IMG/VR virus record: IMGVR_UViG_3300003595_000001
Location: 13,066 to 38,423 of that record
DNA: 25,358 bases
From: a virus
Strand: one strand, 5' to 3'
The notes under the pieces are model-generated. The model worked only from the letters and a program-made list of their open reading frames with translations. It was not told the DNA's origin and searched no databases. Of the stretch, positions 17,042 through 25,308 are shown piece by piece. A program made the translations under genes and the position numbers. Each line of letters begins with the position of its first letter. Positions within the stretch are counted from its first letter, which is position 1.

Positions 17042-20000
17042 ATGTCTATTACATTGGATACAATTACCCATGCGGTCAACTCGTTTAACGACATTCCAGA
17101 CGTTACGTTCAACTCTATTGACATTGGCGAGTTTGCTAACGACGTAGAAATTTATACTAATACCCCTGCGGTAATGATTCCTTCTAAATTGAATGCTATG
17201 GCAGGTTCAATGAAGACTTGGTTGAATACCAATATTGCAGCACCATTAGAAGCACAACAAAATACCTTTAAAACGGAAGTAGTTGTACGTACTAATGAGG
17301 CAATGACTGCTGTTGAAACTTATATCAATAACGAAGTAAAATCTTTTGTTAATGATATTTTTGTTCCGTGGGCAAACAACTCTGGTGTATTACTTGCTGA
17401 TAATGCTAATACATTAGAAGGAAACGTTACTACTACATTAGGTCAATTAACAACAGACTATACTATCCACGTAGCAGCCCAAGACGCTATTATCGCTCAA
17501 GCACTTCAAAGTTTTGAAGATAACCTTGCTCAATACACTGGTGATTCTGGTGCTGGTTACTCTATTCATCAAACAAATCAGTTAATTGCTGACCAAACGA
17601 TGACCAAAGATATTTCTTTAGATAACTATAAGTTTGACGAAAACGGAAATGTTACATATTTCAGAGAAGGTGATTTTGAAACTCATCATATCGTATATAA
17701 CGCAGAAGAACAAATTATTTCTTACGGCGAAACTTTATCTATTTCTGGTGAAGCAAGACCTTTTGTAAATCATCAAATCCTAGGGTATGATGAAAGTGGA
17801 CTTAAAACTTCGATTGAGCAAGTTAAATCATACAACTTCTTCATCAACACAGACGCATCTAATATCAAATCTTTTCGTGCTACGGGTAATGAGAAAAACG
17901 GTGATGCAGCTTTGGACTTAACTATCCTTAATAACACTTCTGTTGCAGACACGGACAACCCCTCAATTTTATTAACAAGAGGCACGCCGGTTATTATGAC
18001 ATTCGAAGGAATTATTGCTGGAGATTTTGTTTCTATAGAAGACGGTTCTGGTAACGTTTATGATGATGGTGTTAGTGGACAATATGCCATGGATTCTGAC
18101 ACTATTACATTCAAACCATATAAGTCGTACTGTCATGACGGTGTTTCTGGTGCTACGGGTTGGGGTGTTGTTTCAAACATGGGTGCTTCTGAAATTGATG
18201 GTGATAATTCAGGCGCTTTCCAAGACCCAGACTTATGTGAAAAATACTTCACACCAAATGTTTCTATTTTGGACGACTTTACACGTGAATATGAGTTTGT
18301 AACTGCAGGGGAAACTTATGACAGTGCACTTTCTGATGGTTTAATTTATAAAGTATTCATCTCCGACGACTCAGGTTTCTCTGATACATATTCATACACA
18401 ATTGACCACAACAGTAAGTTAGGTACTGGTGCTATTGTGAACGCAGTATATGACGACGGTTGTTCTGATATCACAATTACAAATGGTGGTAACGGTTTCT
18501 CAAACGGAACTATTGCTCGTATATTTGATCAAGATTCAGTTGCCACTCCGGCAGTATGTGCTATCACTACTGGTGATGGTTCTATTGGTTCGGTCAATAT
18601 CATAAATGGTGGTGCAGGGTACAACGGTTTCTGGAGAATTAATTTACCTGATATCGGAGGATTAGGTGCTCATACACACATTATTGAAGTTTCTCAAGCA
18701 GAAGTGAATCAAATTAAAGCAGGTTCACCTATTACAAAAACAACACTAGACGCAGGGCATACTCATGATGTTACAATGTCATGGAACTCATTTGTAGAAG
18801 AATTTAATTTTGATGTATATGATGTTGTTGCGGGCCATGAACATGGACCGATCTCTTCTTCTAATGAAATTAACCCTGATATTCAATTACAGTTTATCGG
18901 TGATGGCACAAACGCCGCTGGTTATATTGTATTAGACGAGTCAGGAACGGTTGTTGATGTTATTATTACTAATTCTGGTATTGGATACACTAATATAACG
19001 GTTCAAACTTTAGGTGGTGCAGCCACAACGGATGCTACATTAAGTGGAAACTTAGTAAATGGTGCGGTTGTTTCTATTAACGTAAATACTCCAGGAGCAG
19101 GTTATACTGACTCTACTGCGGCAACAATCAATGTAGGAATTACATCAAGTTTATTTAACCCTTCTGAATTTACAGCTAAAGTGGGTGATACAATCCACTT
19201 CACTAATAATGATGCTGCAGCTCATACAGTAGAAAACGTTGAAGGTGCCTTTGCTTCTCCTTCGTTACCACAATCTGCTACTTGGGATTATGTTATTACT
19301 AAAGACACAGATATTACTGATATTTACAACCTAACGGGTTCTGGTATCGCACAAGACGGTAGAATGTATGTACGTGAAAATACTACATTCATTGATATCG
19401 TTTCAAATACTGGTGGTGGTTTACGTGCTAAAGGTACTATTAACGCTGCAGGCACATTGACTAACGTTGCTATTATAGAAAAAGGTTTTGGTTATACAAA
19501 TGCAGATTCGGTAAGAGTTATTGACGTATCAGGTACTGGTGAAGGTGCTTACGCTACTGCAAATATAGACCGTAAAGTGATTGATATTACTATTGATAAT
19601 GGTGGTGCTGGTTATGATGCAAATACTAGAATTCTTGTAGTTGACCCTTCAGGTAGAGACGTAAATGGAACTAAAGTATTTGGTTCTGGTGCTGTTATAA
19701 CCCCTACTATTGACGCAAGTGGTACTATTACTGCTATTACGGTTAATAATCAAGGTTCTGGATACACAGACGTAGACTTCATTGTTCATGATGCTTCTGG
19801 GTTGGGTGCTGGTTTAGTATTAACTCCAAGTGTAGATTCATATGTAGAAAGTATTACTATGACCGCTCGTGGTGCTGGTTACACAAACCCTATTTGTATT
19901 GTTTCTGATTCAGTAGGAACATATGGTAATGGAAATGATGCAGGTAATTCTACTCAAAATAACGTTGCTGGTAACTTATTCACATCTACTGCTATCCTTA

Positions 20001-20515
20001 ACGACGGAATCGGTTCGATTGTTGTTGTTGATGGTTGGAAAGATTATGTTGCAGGAACTCAACGTGTTACTATTGTTGATATTGATCCAAACCCTACTGG
20101 GTTTGGTGCTACTGCTACTGCTTCGTTGAATGCGGGTGGTGCGGTTTCTGGTATTACAATCACAAATTCTGGTACTTCATACAAACAACCACAAGTTACA
20201 GTTGACGGTGAGGTTCTATATTTTGGTGCTGTAATTAATGCAGTAAATACCAACATTGCATTATTCGGACCAGAAGGTAATACTAACGCAAGTCCATTCG
20301 CAGCTAATGGAGTATCTGATACTAACTTTAAGAACGGTGTTATGATTCAGTTTGGTAATGATGGTGGTCACTCAATTAACGACTCATGGACGTTTAAGTT
20401 ACAGACATGGAAGAAAGGTACACCAGGAACACTAACATATAAGACATACCAATATGATGGTAGTTTAATTAACACACAGGGCACAATATCTTTAAGAGAT
20501 ATTTGGGAAGCTTAA
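17042..20515 (+). CDS. Large tail-fibre-like protein with Gly-Tyr repeats and HxH module
   Basis: A probable virion adhesin or fibre of 1157 residues. Residues 1-170 are mostly helical and could form a trimeric stalk (SMKTWLNTNIAAPLEAQQNTF...). Residues about 200-440 are a beta-rich region with a C-H-DGVSG motif near 362, shared with the preceding protein. Residues 544-601 hold the HxH module (HTH...VSQAEVNQIKAG...GHTHDV...GHEHGP). Residues about 715-776 are a cupredoxin-like fold (HFTNNDAAAHTVEN, His728) whose C-x2-H ligand loop is lost. Gly-Tyr repeats (GGAGY, SGIGYT, PGAGYT, GFGYT, GGAGYD, GSGYT, GAGYT) run from about 465 to 1060. The C-terminus (INDSWTFKLQTWKKG...) looks like a closing cap. 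It is clearly built from the same parts as the 2335-residue protein and is transcribed from its own late promoter. Receptor binding is inferred. Confidence 0.85.
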   Translation: MSITLDTITHAVNSFNDIPDVTFNSIDIGEFANDVEIYTNTPAVMIPSKLNAMAGSMKTWLNTNIAAPLEAQQNTFKTEVVVRTNEAMTAVETYINNEVKSFVNDIFVPWANNSGVLLADNANTLEGNVTTTLGQLTTDYTIHVAAQDAIIAQALQSFEDNLAQYTGDSGAGYSIHQTNQLIADQTMTKDISLDNYKFDENGNVTYFREGDFETHHIVYNAEEQIISYGETLSISGEARPFVNHQILGYDESGLKTSIEQVKSYNFFINTDASNIKSFRATGNEKNGDAALDLTILNNTSVADTDNPSILLTRGTPVIMTFEGIIAGDFVSIEDGSGNVYDDGVSGQYAMDSDTITFKPYKSYCHDGVSGATGWGVVSNMGASEIDGDNSGAFQDPDLCEKYFTPNVSILDDFTREYEFVTAGETYDSALSDGLIYKVFISDDSGFSDTYSYTIDHNSKLGTGAIVNAVYDDGCSDITITNGGNGFSNGTIARIFDQDSVATPAVCAITTGDGSIGSVNIINGGAGYNGFWRINLPDIGGLGAHTHIIEVSQAEVNQIKAGSPITKTTLDAGHTHDVTMSWNSFVEEFNFDVYDVVAGHEHGPISSSNEINPDIQLQFIGDGTNAAGYIVLDESGTVVDVIITNSGIGYTNITVQTLGGAATTDATLSGNLVNGAVVSINVNTPGAGYTDSTAATINVGITSSLFNPSEFTAKVGDTIHFTNNDAAAHTVENVEGAFASPSLPQSATWDYVITKDTDITDIYNLTGSGIAQDGRMYVRENTTFIDIVSNTGGGLRAKGTINAAGTLTNVAIIEKGFGYTNADSVRVIDVSGTGEGAYATANIDRKVIDITIDNGGAGYDANTRILVVDPSGRDVNGTKVFGSGAVITPTIDASGTITAITVNNQGSGYTDVDFIVHDASGLGAGLVLTPSVDSYVESITMTARGAGYTNPICIVSDSVGTYGNGNDAGNSTQNNVAGNLFTSTAILNDGIGSIVVVDGWKDYVAGTQRVTIVDIDPNPTGFGATATASLNAGGAVSGITITNSGTSYKQPQVTVDGEVLYFGAVINAVNTNIALFGPEGNTNASPFAANGVSDTNFKNGVMIQFGNDGGHSINDSWTFKLQTWKKGTPGTLTYKTYQYDGSLINTQGTISLRDIWEA

Positions 20516-20546
20516 TACAAAGATATTACAATAGGAGTAAATTCAA

Positions 20547-21800
20547 ATGGGAATGGACATATTAACCCTCGGGAAAATCAAAAAGATTGACGATAAGATC
20601 GACGGTGTCAATATTAACGTTGACGCTAAAATTGCACAACTAGAAATTGACACAAACACGTCGATCAGTGGTAGTGCATCTGATACAGCAAGCGCTGTTG
20701 CAACATTAACTTCTGACATGAACACGGCGATTGCCGCAATCAACGTTAATACTGTTACTGGTGATCACGCGGTTAGTGGGAATCAAACTACAGTTGGTAC
20801 TGTTACAGCAAATACCTTTGTTGGAGATGGTGCTCAATTAACAGGACTAAACCCATTCCCAGATACTGCTTCATTACAGTCAGACGCATATTTAATGGCC
20901 AATCCTGCAGGGACAGTCTTTTGGGCAGAAACTGATTTTAAATTAAGAATAGTATATACTCAGGGATACATGATGGGTGGTTACCAAGGTAGTTCTCCTT
21001 GGAGAAATGTGAATAGAACTGTACACGCAACAGATATCACAACAAACTTAGGAGACGTTCTTGCACGATCTGGTGGTTATTGTACTGGTGGATTTTCTGA
21101 CCTAGATGCGTTCTTATATGGATCGGGCAACACTATGGGTGCTTCGGCAAATGTTGAAGGATTCCATATGTTCTCCGAGACAGGGTTCTCTGTAAATAAT
21201 ATGACTGCATCAAGAAATGACTCTGGCGAATTCCAAAACCAAGAAGGAACTATGGCATATATTTATGGTGCTGGAACTGGTAATGTTGATAGACATAACT
21301 TCTCGTCTGGGTCGTTTACTAATATATACAGTGGAGATTCGTCAGACCATCAAAATTCAAATCAATGGGGTGACGACCTTCATGGGTTCCGTTCTAAAGG
21401 TTCTCAAAAAATGAATTTTTCAACAGAAGCTTGGAGTGCTTTTGCTAATGTTGTTGGTGCTCAAACTCACTCTAAAACTCTTCCTTCTAAACACGGTAGA
21501 ATGTATATCGAAAACAACGGAAATAGTACAAGTGGAAGTCAGGTAGTAAAATACAACACTACTACATTCTCGGGTGCTAATACTGGTAACTTTAAAGCAG
21601 GTATTGGTGGTGAGACTAACTTTGAAATCGGACAAGAGCACGGGTATGGTTTAGGAGATTGTGGATCACATGGTTGTCAGTCTAATCACTCATACAAAAC
21701 ATATTATCATTCAGACTCACATACAGTTCTTGGTGCAGCTGGAGAAATTAAAGGACACCCTGGAGCATCTTCGGGTGGTTGCGGAACAAGAGGAGCATAA
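20547..21800 (+). CDS. Tail fibre protein with Cys/His-rich C-terminus
   Basis: A fibre of 417 residues. Residues 1-65 are helical and heptad-like (KIKKIDDKIDGVNINVDAKI...), a likely trimerisation stalk. Residues about 70-100 (TVTGDHAVSGNQTTVG, then ANTFVGDGAQLTGL) are the short-beta-repeat motif typical of phage fibres. From about 130 the body (YTQGYMMGGYQGSSPWRNVNRT) is Gly/Ser/Asn-rich and repeats xYGSGN/YGAGTGN-like turns, suggesting a beta-propeller or shaft. The last 60 residues contain DCGSHGC, NHSYKTYYHSDSH and GGCGTRG: three Cys and several His, a possible metal- or disulfide-stabilised receptor-binding tip. The start is set by AGGAG at 20533-20537, nine bases upstream. The gene just downstream looks like its assembly partner. 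It is not obviously T4 gp37. Confidence 0.85.
   Translation: MGMDILTLGKIKKIDDKIDGVNINVDAKIAQLEIDTNTSISGSASDTASAVATLTSDMNTAIAAINVNTVTGDHAVSGNQTTVGTVTANTFVGDGAQLTGLNPFPDTASLQSDAYLMANPAGTVFWAETDFKLRIVYTQGYMMGGYQGSSPWRNVNRTVHATDITTNLGDVLARSGGYCTGGFSDLDAFLYGSGNTMGASANVEGFHMFSETGFSVNNMTASRNDSGEFQNQEGTMAYIYGAGTGNVDRHNFSSGSFTNIYSGDSSDHQNSNQWGDDLHGFRSKGSQKMNFSTEAWSAFANVVGAQTHSKTLPSKHGRMYIENNGNSTSGSQVVKYNTTTFSGANTGNFKAGIGGETNFEIGQEHGYGLGDCGSHGCQSNHSYKTYYHSDSHTVLGAAGEIKGHPGASSGGCGTRGA
21791..21795 (+). promoter_or_regulatory. Ribosome site that sets the next start
   Basis: AGGAG lies seven bases before the ATG at 21803 and inside the last codons of the fibre gene. It favours 21803 (MYILYKES) over the in-frame ATG at 21779, which overlaps the fibre and has no ribosome site. 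Confidence 0.75.
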
Positions 21801-21802
21801 TA

Positions 21803-22540
21803 ATGTATATTTTATATAAAGAATCAGGCGCAGGATACCCAGCGTCAGTAGTACCTAAGTTTAATGTTAGAGGTAGAATAATCGCCCAGGTGGACGCAAA
21901 CGACCCTATCAATTTCATCAAAGGTAATGTTAAAACCTTACCAGACAATATTGTTGAAACAGGCGCAATGTTTGTAGGAAAATGGAAAGATAAATATTAC
22001 ATATTAAGTGACGGACAACATTCTTCATCAAAGGAAACTAATGATGACGAAAAGGTTGATGTTGAATTGTCAGACGAAATAAAAGCAGCTTCTTTAAGTA
22101 TCTTAAAAACTGTATTGATTTCTAATGTTGAAGACGTATTTGATTTTAGGTTTAAAGGATTAAACGCAGACGTTCCTGAACTAGAATATTCAACTTGGTC
22201 TGCTCAAGTTAAAGAATCAGACGCATATTCTGCAGACGACTCTGTTGCCACTCCAGTTCTTGATGTTTTATCAGAAGCAAGAGGAATTAGTGTTGCAGAC
22301 TTGGTTGCTAAAATTTCATCTAACGTTGCTTCTTATAATATTGAGGTGTCTACTCTACTCGGACAACAGCAAGCAAAGGTTGACGAAATAACGTCCATTG
22401 ATAATGTAAAAGACCTATTGGAATGGGATGAAGTTAATTTTGGTATTGAAATGCCATATAAAATCGCAGTCGAAAAGGGAGTTTCTTTTGAAGAAGGAGT
22501 TCTTCGTTCTACTCCAGTCATAACCGAAGTAAAGTTTTAA
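21803..22540 (+). CDS. Probable tail fibre assembly protein, DUF4376-like
   Basis: A 245-residue protein beginning two bases after the fibre stop codon. The N-terminal half (MYILYKESGAGYP... FVGKWKDKYYILSDGQ) is a small beta domain. The second half fits the DUF4376 pattern common in phage fibre-assembly proteins: an aromatic/Trp-led helix with alternating acid and Ala (STWSAQVKESDAYSADD), then 'ATPVLDVLSEARGISVADLV', then a helix with KISSNVASYN and a GQQQAKVDEI end. In that family the protein is a chaperone or tip partner for the fibre encoded just upstream, as with T4 gp37/gp38 (analogy of arrangement, not sequence). The C-terminal 40 residues are unassigned. The role is inferred from pattern and position. 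Confidence 0.7.
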   Translation: MYILYKESGAGYPASVVPKFNVRGRIIAQVDANDPINFIKGNVKTLPDNIVETGAMFVGKWKDKYYILSDGQHSSSKETNDDEKVDVELSDEIKAASLSILKTVLISNVEDVFDFRFKGLNADVPELEYSTWSAQVKESDAYSADDSVATPVLDVLSEARGISVADLVAKISSNVASYNIEVSTLLGQQQAKVDEITSIDNVKDLLEWDEVNFGIEMPYKIAVEKGVSFEEGVLRSTPVITEVKF

Positions 22541-22553
22541 ATAAAACTCGTTA

Positions 22554-22614
22554 AAAAATCCCATATATATATTTGTAGATAAGTAAATTATTATGAATAT
22601 ATTATGGGATTTTT
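22554..22614 (+). other. Inverted repeat covering a start codon
   Basis: AAAAATCCCAT (22554-22564) is perfectly complementary to ATGGGATTTTT (22604-22614), with a 39-nt AT-rich loop. The 3' arm contains the ATG of the next gene at 22604. In RNA the stem would hide that start codon; it also ends in a T-run and could act as a weak terminator. Confidence 0.55.
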
Positions 22615-22819
22615 AACACCTTTAAGATACATGTCAGCAAGTACCATTGTTGCGGCGATGTTTTTACACAGCCAGCCACACCTTTTTCCATATAACGTAT
22701 ATATTCACATGGTGGGAGCCATGTTATGGACTATTGTGGGGTTGTCCAGTAAAGATCGCGCGATACTTTTGAATTTTGCACCACAGATTCCTATTTTAGG
22801 AATCGGTATGATATTATAA
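22604..22819 (+). CDS. Small membrane protein
   Basis: A 71-residue hydrophobic protein, probably in the host inner membrane. Likely membrane segments are residues about 10-22 (MSASTIVAAMFLH), 31-47 (VYIHMVGAMLWTIVGL) and 54-71 (ILLNFAPQIPILGIGMIL), separated by SQPHLFP and SSKDR turns. I recognise no family. It has no convincing ribosome site, and its ATG lies in the arm of an inverted repeat. An alternative start at 22631 would leave 62 residues. Length and composition could fit a small holin- or antiholin-like or superinfection-exclusion protein, but no motif supports choosing one. Confidence 0.65.
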   Translation: MGFLTPLRYMSASTIVAAMFLHSQPHLFPYNVYIHMVGAMLWTIVGLSSKDRAILLNFAPQIPILGIGMIL

Positions 22820-22850
22820 ACCAAACTAATTATATTATGGAGAACAAACA

Positions 22851-23600
22851 ATGAGCAATACAATCAAACTAAAAGAAAGTAGCCTATACTCAACATTAGA
22901 CGAATTTGGTCGGGAATTATTAGACTATTCGATGAATAGAACACAAGGGTATTCAAAATTTCAAATGGAAAACTTTGTAATTAACCCCGCAATTACCAAT
23001 TACAGAAAAATGGATCAAGTTATGCTTGAGATCGAAAGCAGAACTCAAGTAGAACGTACTATTGTAATGGAAATTAAAACAAACAAGATTAAAATCGATA
23101 TGTTAAAAGAAGATATTGAATCGTTTGAAGGAAGGAAAGGCAATAAACAACTACTTGAGATAGAATTAGAACGGTTGGAATATGATTTAGTGGTTAATAC
23201 CAAAAGGCATAAGCAAGCATTCATGGAATTAGAAACGTTAATAAGTATCGTTTCTGATAACTTTGAAACGACAGAAGAAGTAGTTTCGATGCTTGAAGAC
23301 GACATTGAAGAAAAGGAAGAAAAGTATTGGGTCACTCGTATGGCTAAACAAGCTGCAATGGATATGGTATCATCGGGGAGAATTGGTGTTGGTAATATGG
23401 ACGCTATTGCTGGTATGCCCGAAGATAAACAAGTAGAAACTCTTGCTGTCGCATTACAATACAATCAAAGACTTAATGACGGAATGTCTCAAATCAACTC
23501 AAATGTATTGGAAGGTCTTCATACAAACGAAGGATCGTTGCCAAAGTTTGACGTTCCTTCTATCACTGATAAATTATTGGTGAAATTGGATGATGAATAG
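22851..23600 (+). CDS. Coiled-coil protein of unknown function
   Basis: A 249-residue soluble, highly charged, mostly helical protein. Residues about 60-150 are a long Glu/Lys/Ile-rich heptad region (TNKIKIDMLKEDIESFEGRK ... LEIELERLEYDL), with two antiparallel helices likely around the GRKGNK turn. Residues about 158-185 (EKYWVTRMAKQAAMDMVSSG) plus GRIGVGNMDAIAGM look like the conserved core. The last 40 residues are low-complexity and end in an acidic LDDE. Its stop overlaps the start of the next gene by 11 bases, so the two are translationally coupled and may work together. A short ribosome site (GGAG, about 22840) precedes it. I assign no function. Confidence 0.8.
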   Translation: MSNTIKLKESSLYSTLDEFGRELLDYSMNRTQGYSKFQMENFVINPAITNYRKMDQVMLEIESRTQVERTIVMEIKTNKIKIDMLKEDIESFEGRKGNKQLLEIELERLEYDLVVNTKRHKQAFMELETLISIVSDNFETTEEVVSMLEDDIEEKEEKYWVTRMAKQAAMDMVSSGRIGVGNMDAIAGMPEDKQVETLAVALQYNQRLNDGMSQINSNVLEGLHTNEGSLPKFDVPSITDKLLVKLDDE

Positions 23601-25308
23601 ACTTTTTAGTTTACCAATTAATTCAAAATTAAACCTACAACAAACAGACCAATTCATATCAGAAGTAAGTGAAGTAAAAGGATACGTCCACGATTTATAC
23701 TTCACTTGTAGGATGCCTCCATTTACTCAAGATGCGATGGGTGATATTTTTGAAGAAAAGGACTTTGTTCAAGTTGCGTTTAATGCTATGACTATTGGCA
23801 AGACTTTGGGTATTCCTGTATCTGCAACGTTTAACAACATACACATTTCCCCCAAACAAGAAAACCTTAATACTTTTATAGAATACTTCAAACCTTTATA
23901 TGATATGGGTGTAACTACGGTAACTATACCCCACAGTCTTTGGATGGCAGGTGGACAACTCAAAAAGGCATTCCCTAAATTAACAGTAAAGAATACAATA
24001 ATCCGTGATGTACACACTCCAAGCGAGGTTGTGTATCTAGGAAAGGTTGGATTTGATTTGGTCAATTTGGATAGAGATTTGATGAGGGATAAAGACACCT
24101 TATTGAAAATTAAAGAAGCACGAGATTTTGTAAGGAAGGTGTATAATCCCGACTTTAAAGTTTCTTTGTTGGTGAACGAAGGGTGTGTTGGTGAATGCCC
24201 AGTAATGGACGAACATTTTACATTCAATTCAACAAGGGTTGCAGACGATGTTCCATATTTCTTCGATACAATAAGTAAAAACAGTTGCCCTAAATGGGAA
24301 ACCGAAGACCCTTCGCACAGTTTAAAGATAGCAAACCTATCACCTTGGAAAGAGGATTGGGACGAATATATAAATGAATTAGGTATTGACGTATTTAAGT
24401 TGCACGGAAGGGAAGACCTAAGAAGACAATTTGAAAGTATAGAATTAATAAAACGATTCAAAGACAACGAGACTTTTGTATTCAAAGACTTCGAGAGTTA
24501 TATAGGTGAGTCTAATTTAGAAAACAAACCAATTAAGGTTTGGAGAGATAAGATTAGAAATTGCAAATTCGATTGCTGGAAGTGTCATTACTGTGACGAC
24601 GTGTCCAACGCCAAACGCGAAGACGAATTTTACACAACACACCCATACGCAGAACACGTTAAATCTTCGTTAATAGAAGCATTTGAATTTGATGGAGTGA
24701 TGAACGATATTGTAGGTTTGACTTCAGAAAAGGTTAAATTCTTATTAAATAAAATAGGTTCTATGCCTGACGCAAGGTATTTAGAAATAGGTTCTTTCCA
24801 AGGAGCAACATTATGTTCTACTTTACAAGACAACTCGATGTCTGCAATAGCAGTAGATGATTGGAGCAGTGAGAAAATAGAACCGTTGAGAGATGTTGAT
24901 GGTTGGGAAAGTGAAGAAGAATTACCAAAAGACGTATTCATTAAGAATGTAGAAAGGTATGCAAAGAACAGTAATGTTACTGTTATGAATGGGAGGATGG
25001 AAGAGTTAAATGTTGAAGAATTTCCATTCAAACCTAATATCATTTTTTATGATGGACCTCATAGTTATACAGACCAATATCATATCTTTGAAAAACTAGA
25101 CGCAATGATTGACGATGTTTTCATTTGGATCACAGACGACTACAATTGGAGACAAGTGGAAGATGCTGTGTCTAGAGCATACACGGACATGAAATATGAA
25201 GTAATATATGATAAGAAAATATTCACTAAAGGGGAAGACCCAGAAGATTTCTGGAATGGATTGAGGGTTTCTGTACTACGTAAATCAATTAAGTTAAATA
25301 ATACTTGA
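23590..25308 (+). CDS. U32-like Fe-S domain fused to a class I methyltransferase
   Basis: A 572-residue two-domain enzyme. The N-terminal half resembles peptidase-U32-type TIM barrels (families such as UbiU/UbiV and RlhA): alternating beta/alpha with IPVSATFNNIHIS, VTTVTIPHSLW and LLVNEGCVGECPVMDEHFTFN. Cys199 and Cys203, Cys233, then Cys325, 329, 332 and 335 (C-x3-C-x2-C-x2-C) are plausible iron-sulfur or zinc ligands. The C-terminal part from about residue 360 is a Rossmann-fold SAM methyltransferase of the Methyltransf_24 type: motif I YLEIGSFQGATL (residues 397-408), acidic VDDWSS near 423, IIFYDGPHSYTD (near 487) and WITDDYNW (513-520). The substrate is unknown. It may start at ATG 23590 or 23593, both overlapping the upstream gene, with no clear ribosome site. 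U32 assignment is moderate; the methyltransferase is stronger. Confidence 0.85.
   Translation: MMNRLFSLPINSKLNLQQTDQFISEVSEVKGYVHDLYFTCRMPPFTQDAMGDIFEEKDFVQVAFNAMTIGKTLGIPVSATFNNIHISPKQENLNTFIEYFKPLYDMGVTTVTIPHSLWMAGGQLKKAFPKLTVKNTIIRDVHTPSEVVYLGKVGFDLVNLDRDLMRDKDTLLKIKEARDFVRKVYNPDFKVSLLVNEGCVGECPVMDEHFTFNSTRVADDVPYFFDTISKNSCPKWETEDPSHSLKIANLSPWKEDWDEYINELGIDVFKLHGREDLRRQFESIELIKRFKDNETFVFKDFESYIGESNLENKPIKVWRDKIRNCKFDCWKCHYCDDVSNAKREDEFYTTHPYAEHVKSSLIEAFEFDGVMNDIVGLTSEKVKFLLNKIGSMPDARYLEIGSFQGATLCSTLQDNSMSAIAVDDWSSEKIEPLRDVDGWESEEELPKDVFIKNVERYAKNSNVTVMNGRMEELNVEEFPFKPNIIFYDGPHSYTDQYHIFEKLDAMIDDVFIWITDDYNWRQVEDAVSRAYTDMKYEVIYDKKIFTKGEDPEDFWNGLRVSVLRKSIKLNNT

Noticed and set aside
21779-21802. 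An upstream in-frame ATG for the DUF4376-like gene
   Set aside because: It lies inside the fibre gene and has no ribosome site, whereas ATG 21803 has AGGAG at the right distance.
22593-22616. A seven-codon mini-frame (MNILWDF) overlapping the membrane protein start
   Set aside because: It has no ribosome site and is likely to arise by chance in AT-rich sequence. A leader-peptide role cannot be supported.
23769-24485. A 238-codon open frame on the - strand inside the fusion enzyme gene
   Set aside because: It lies antisense to a gene with clear domain motifs, has no ribosome site or family features, and its Ser/Leu/Thr-rich product is typical of a shadow frame.
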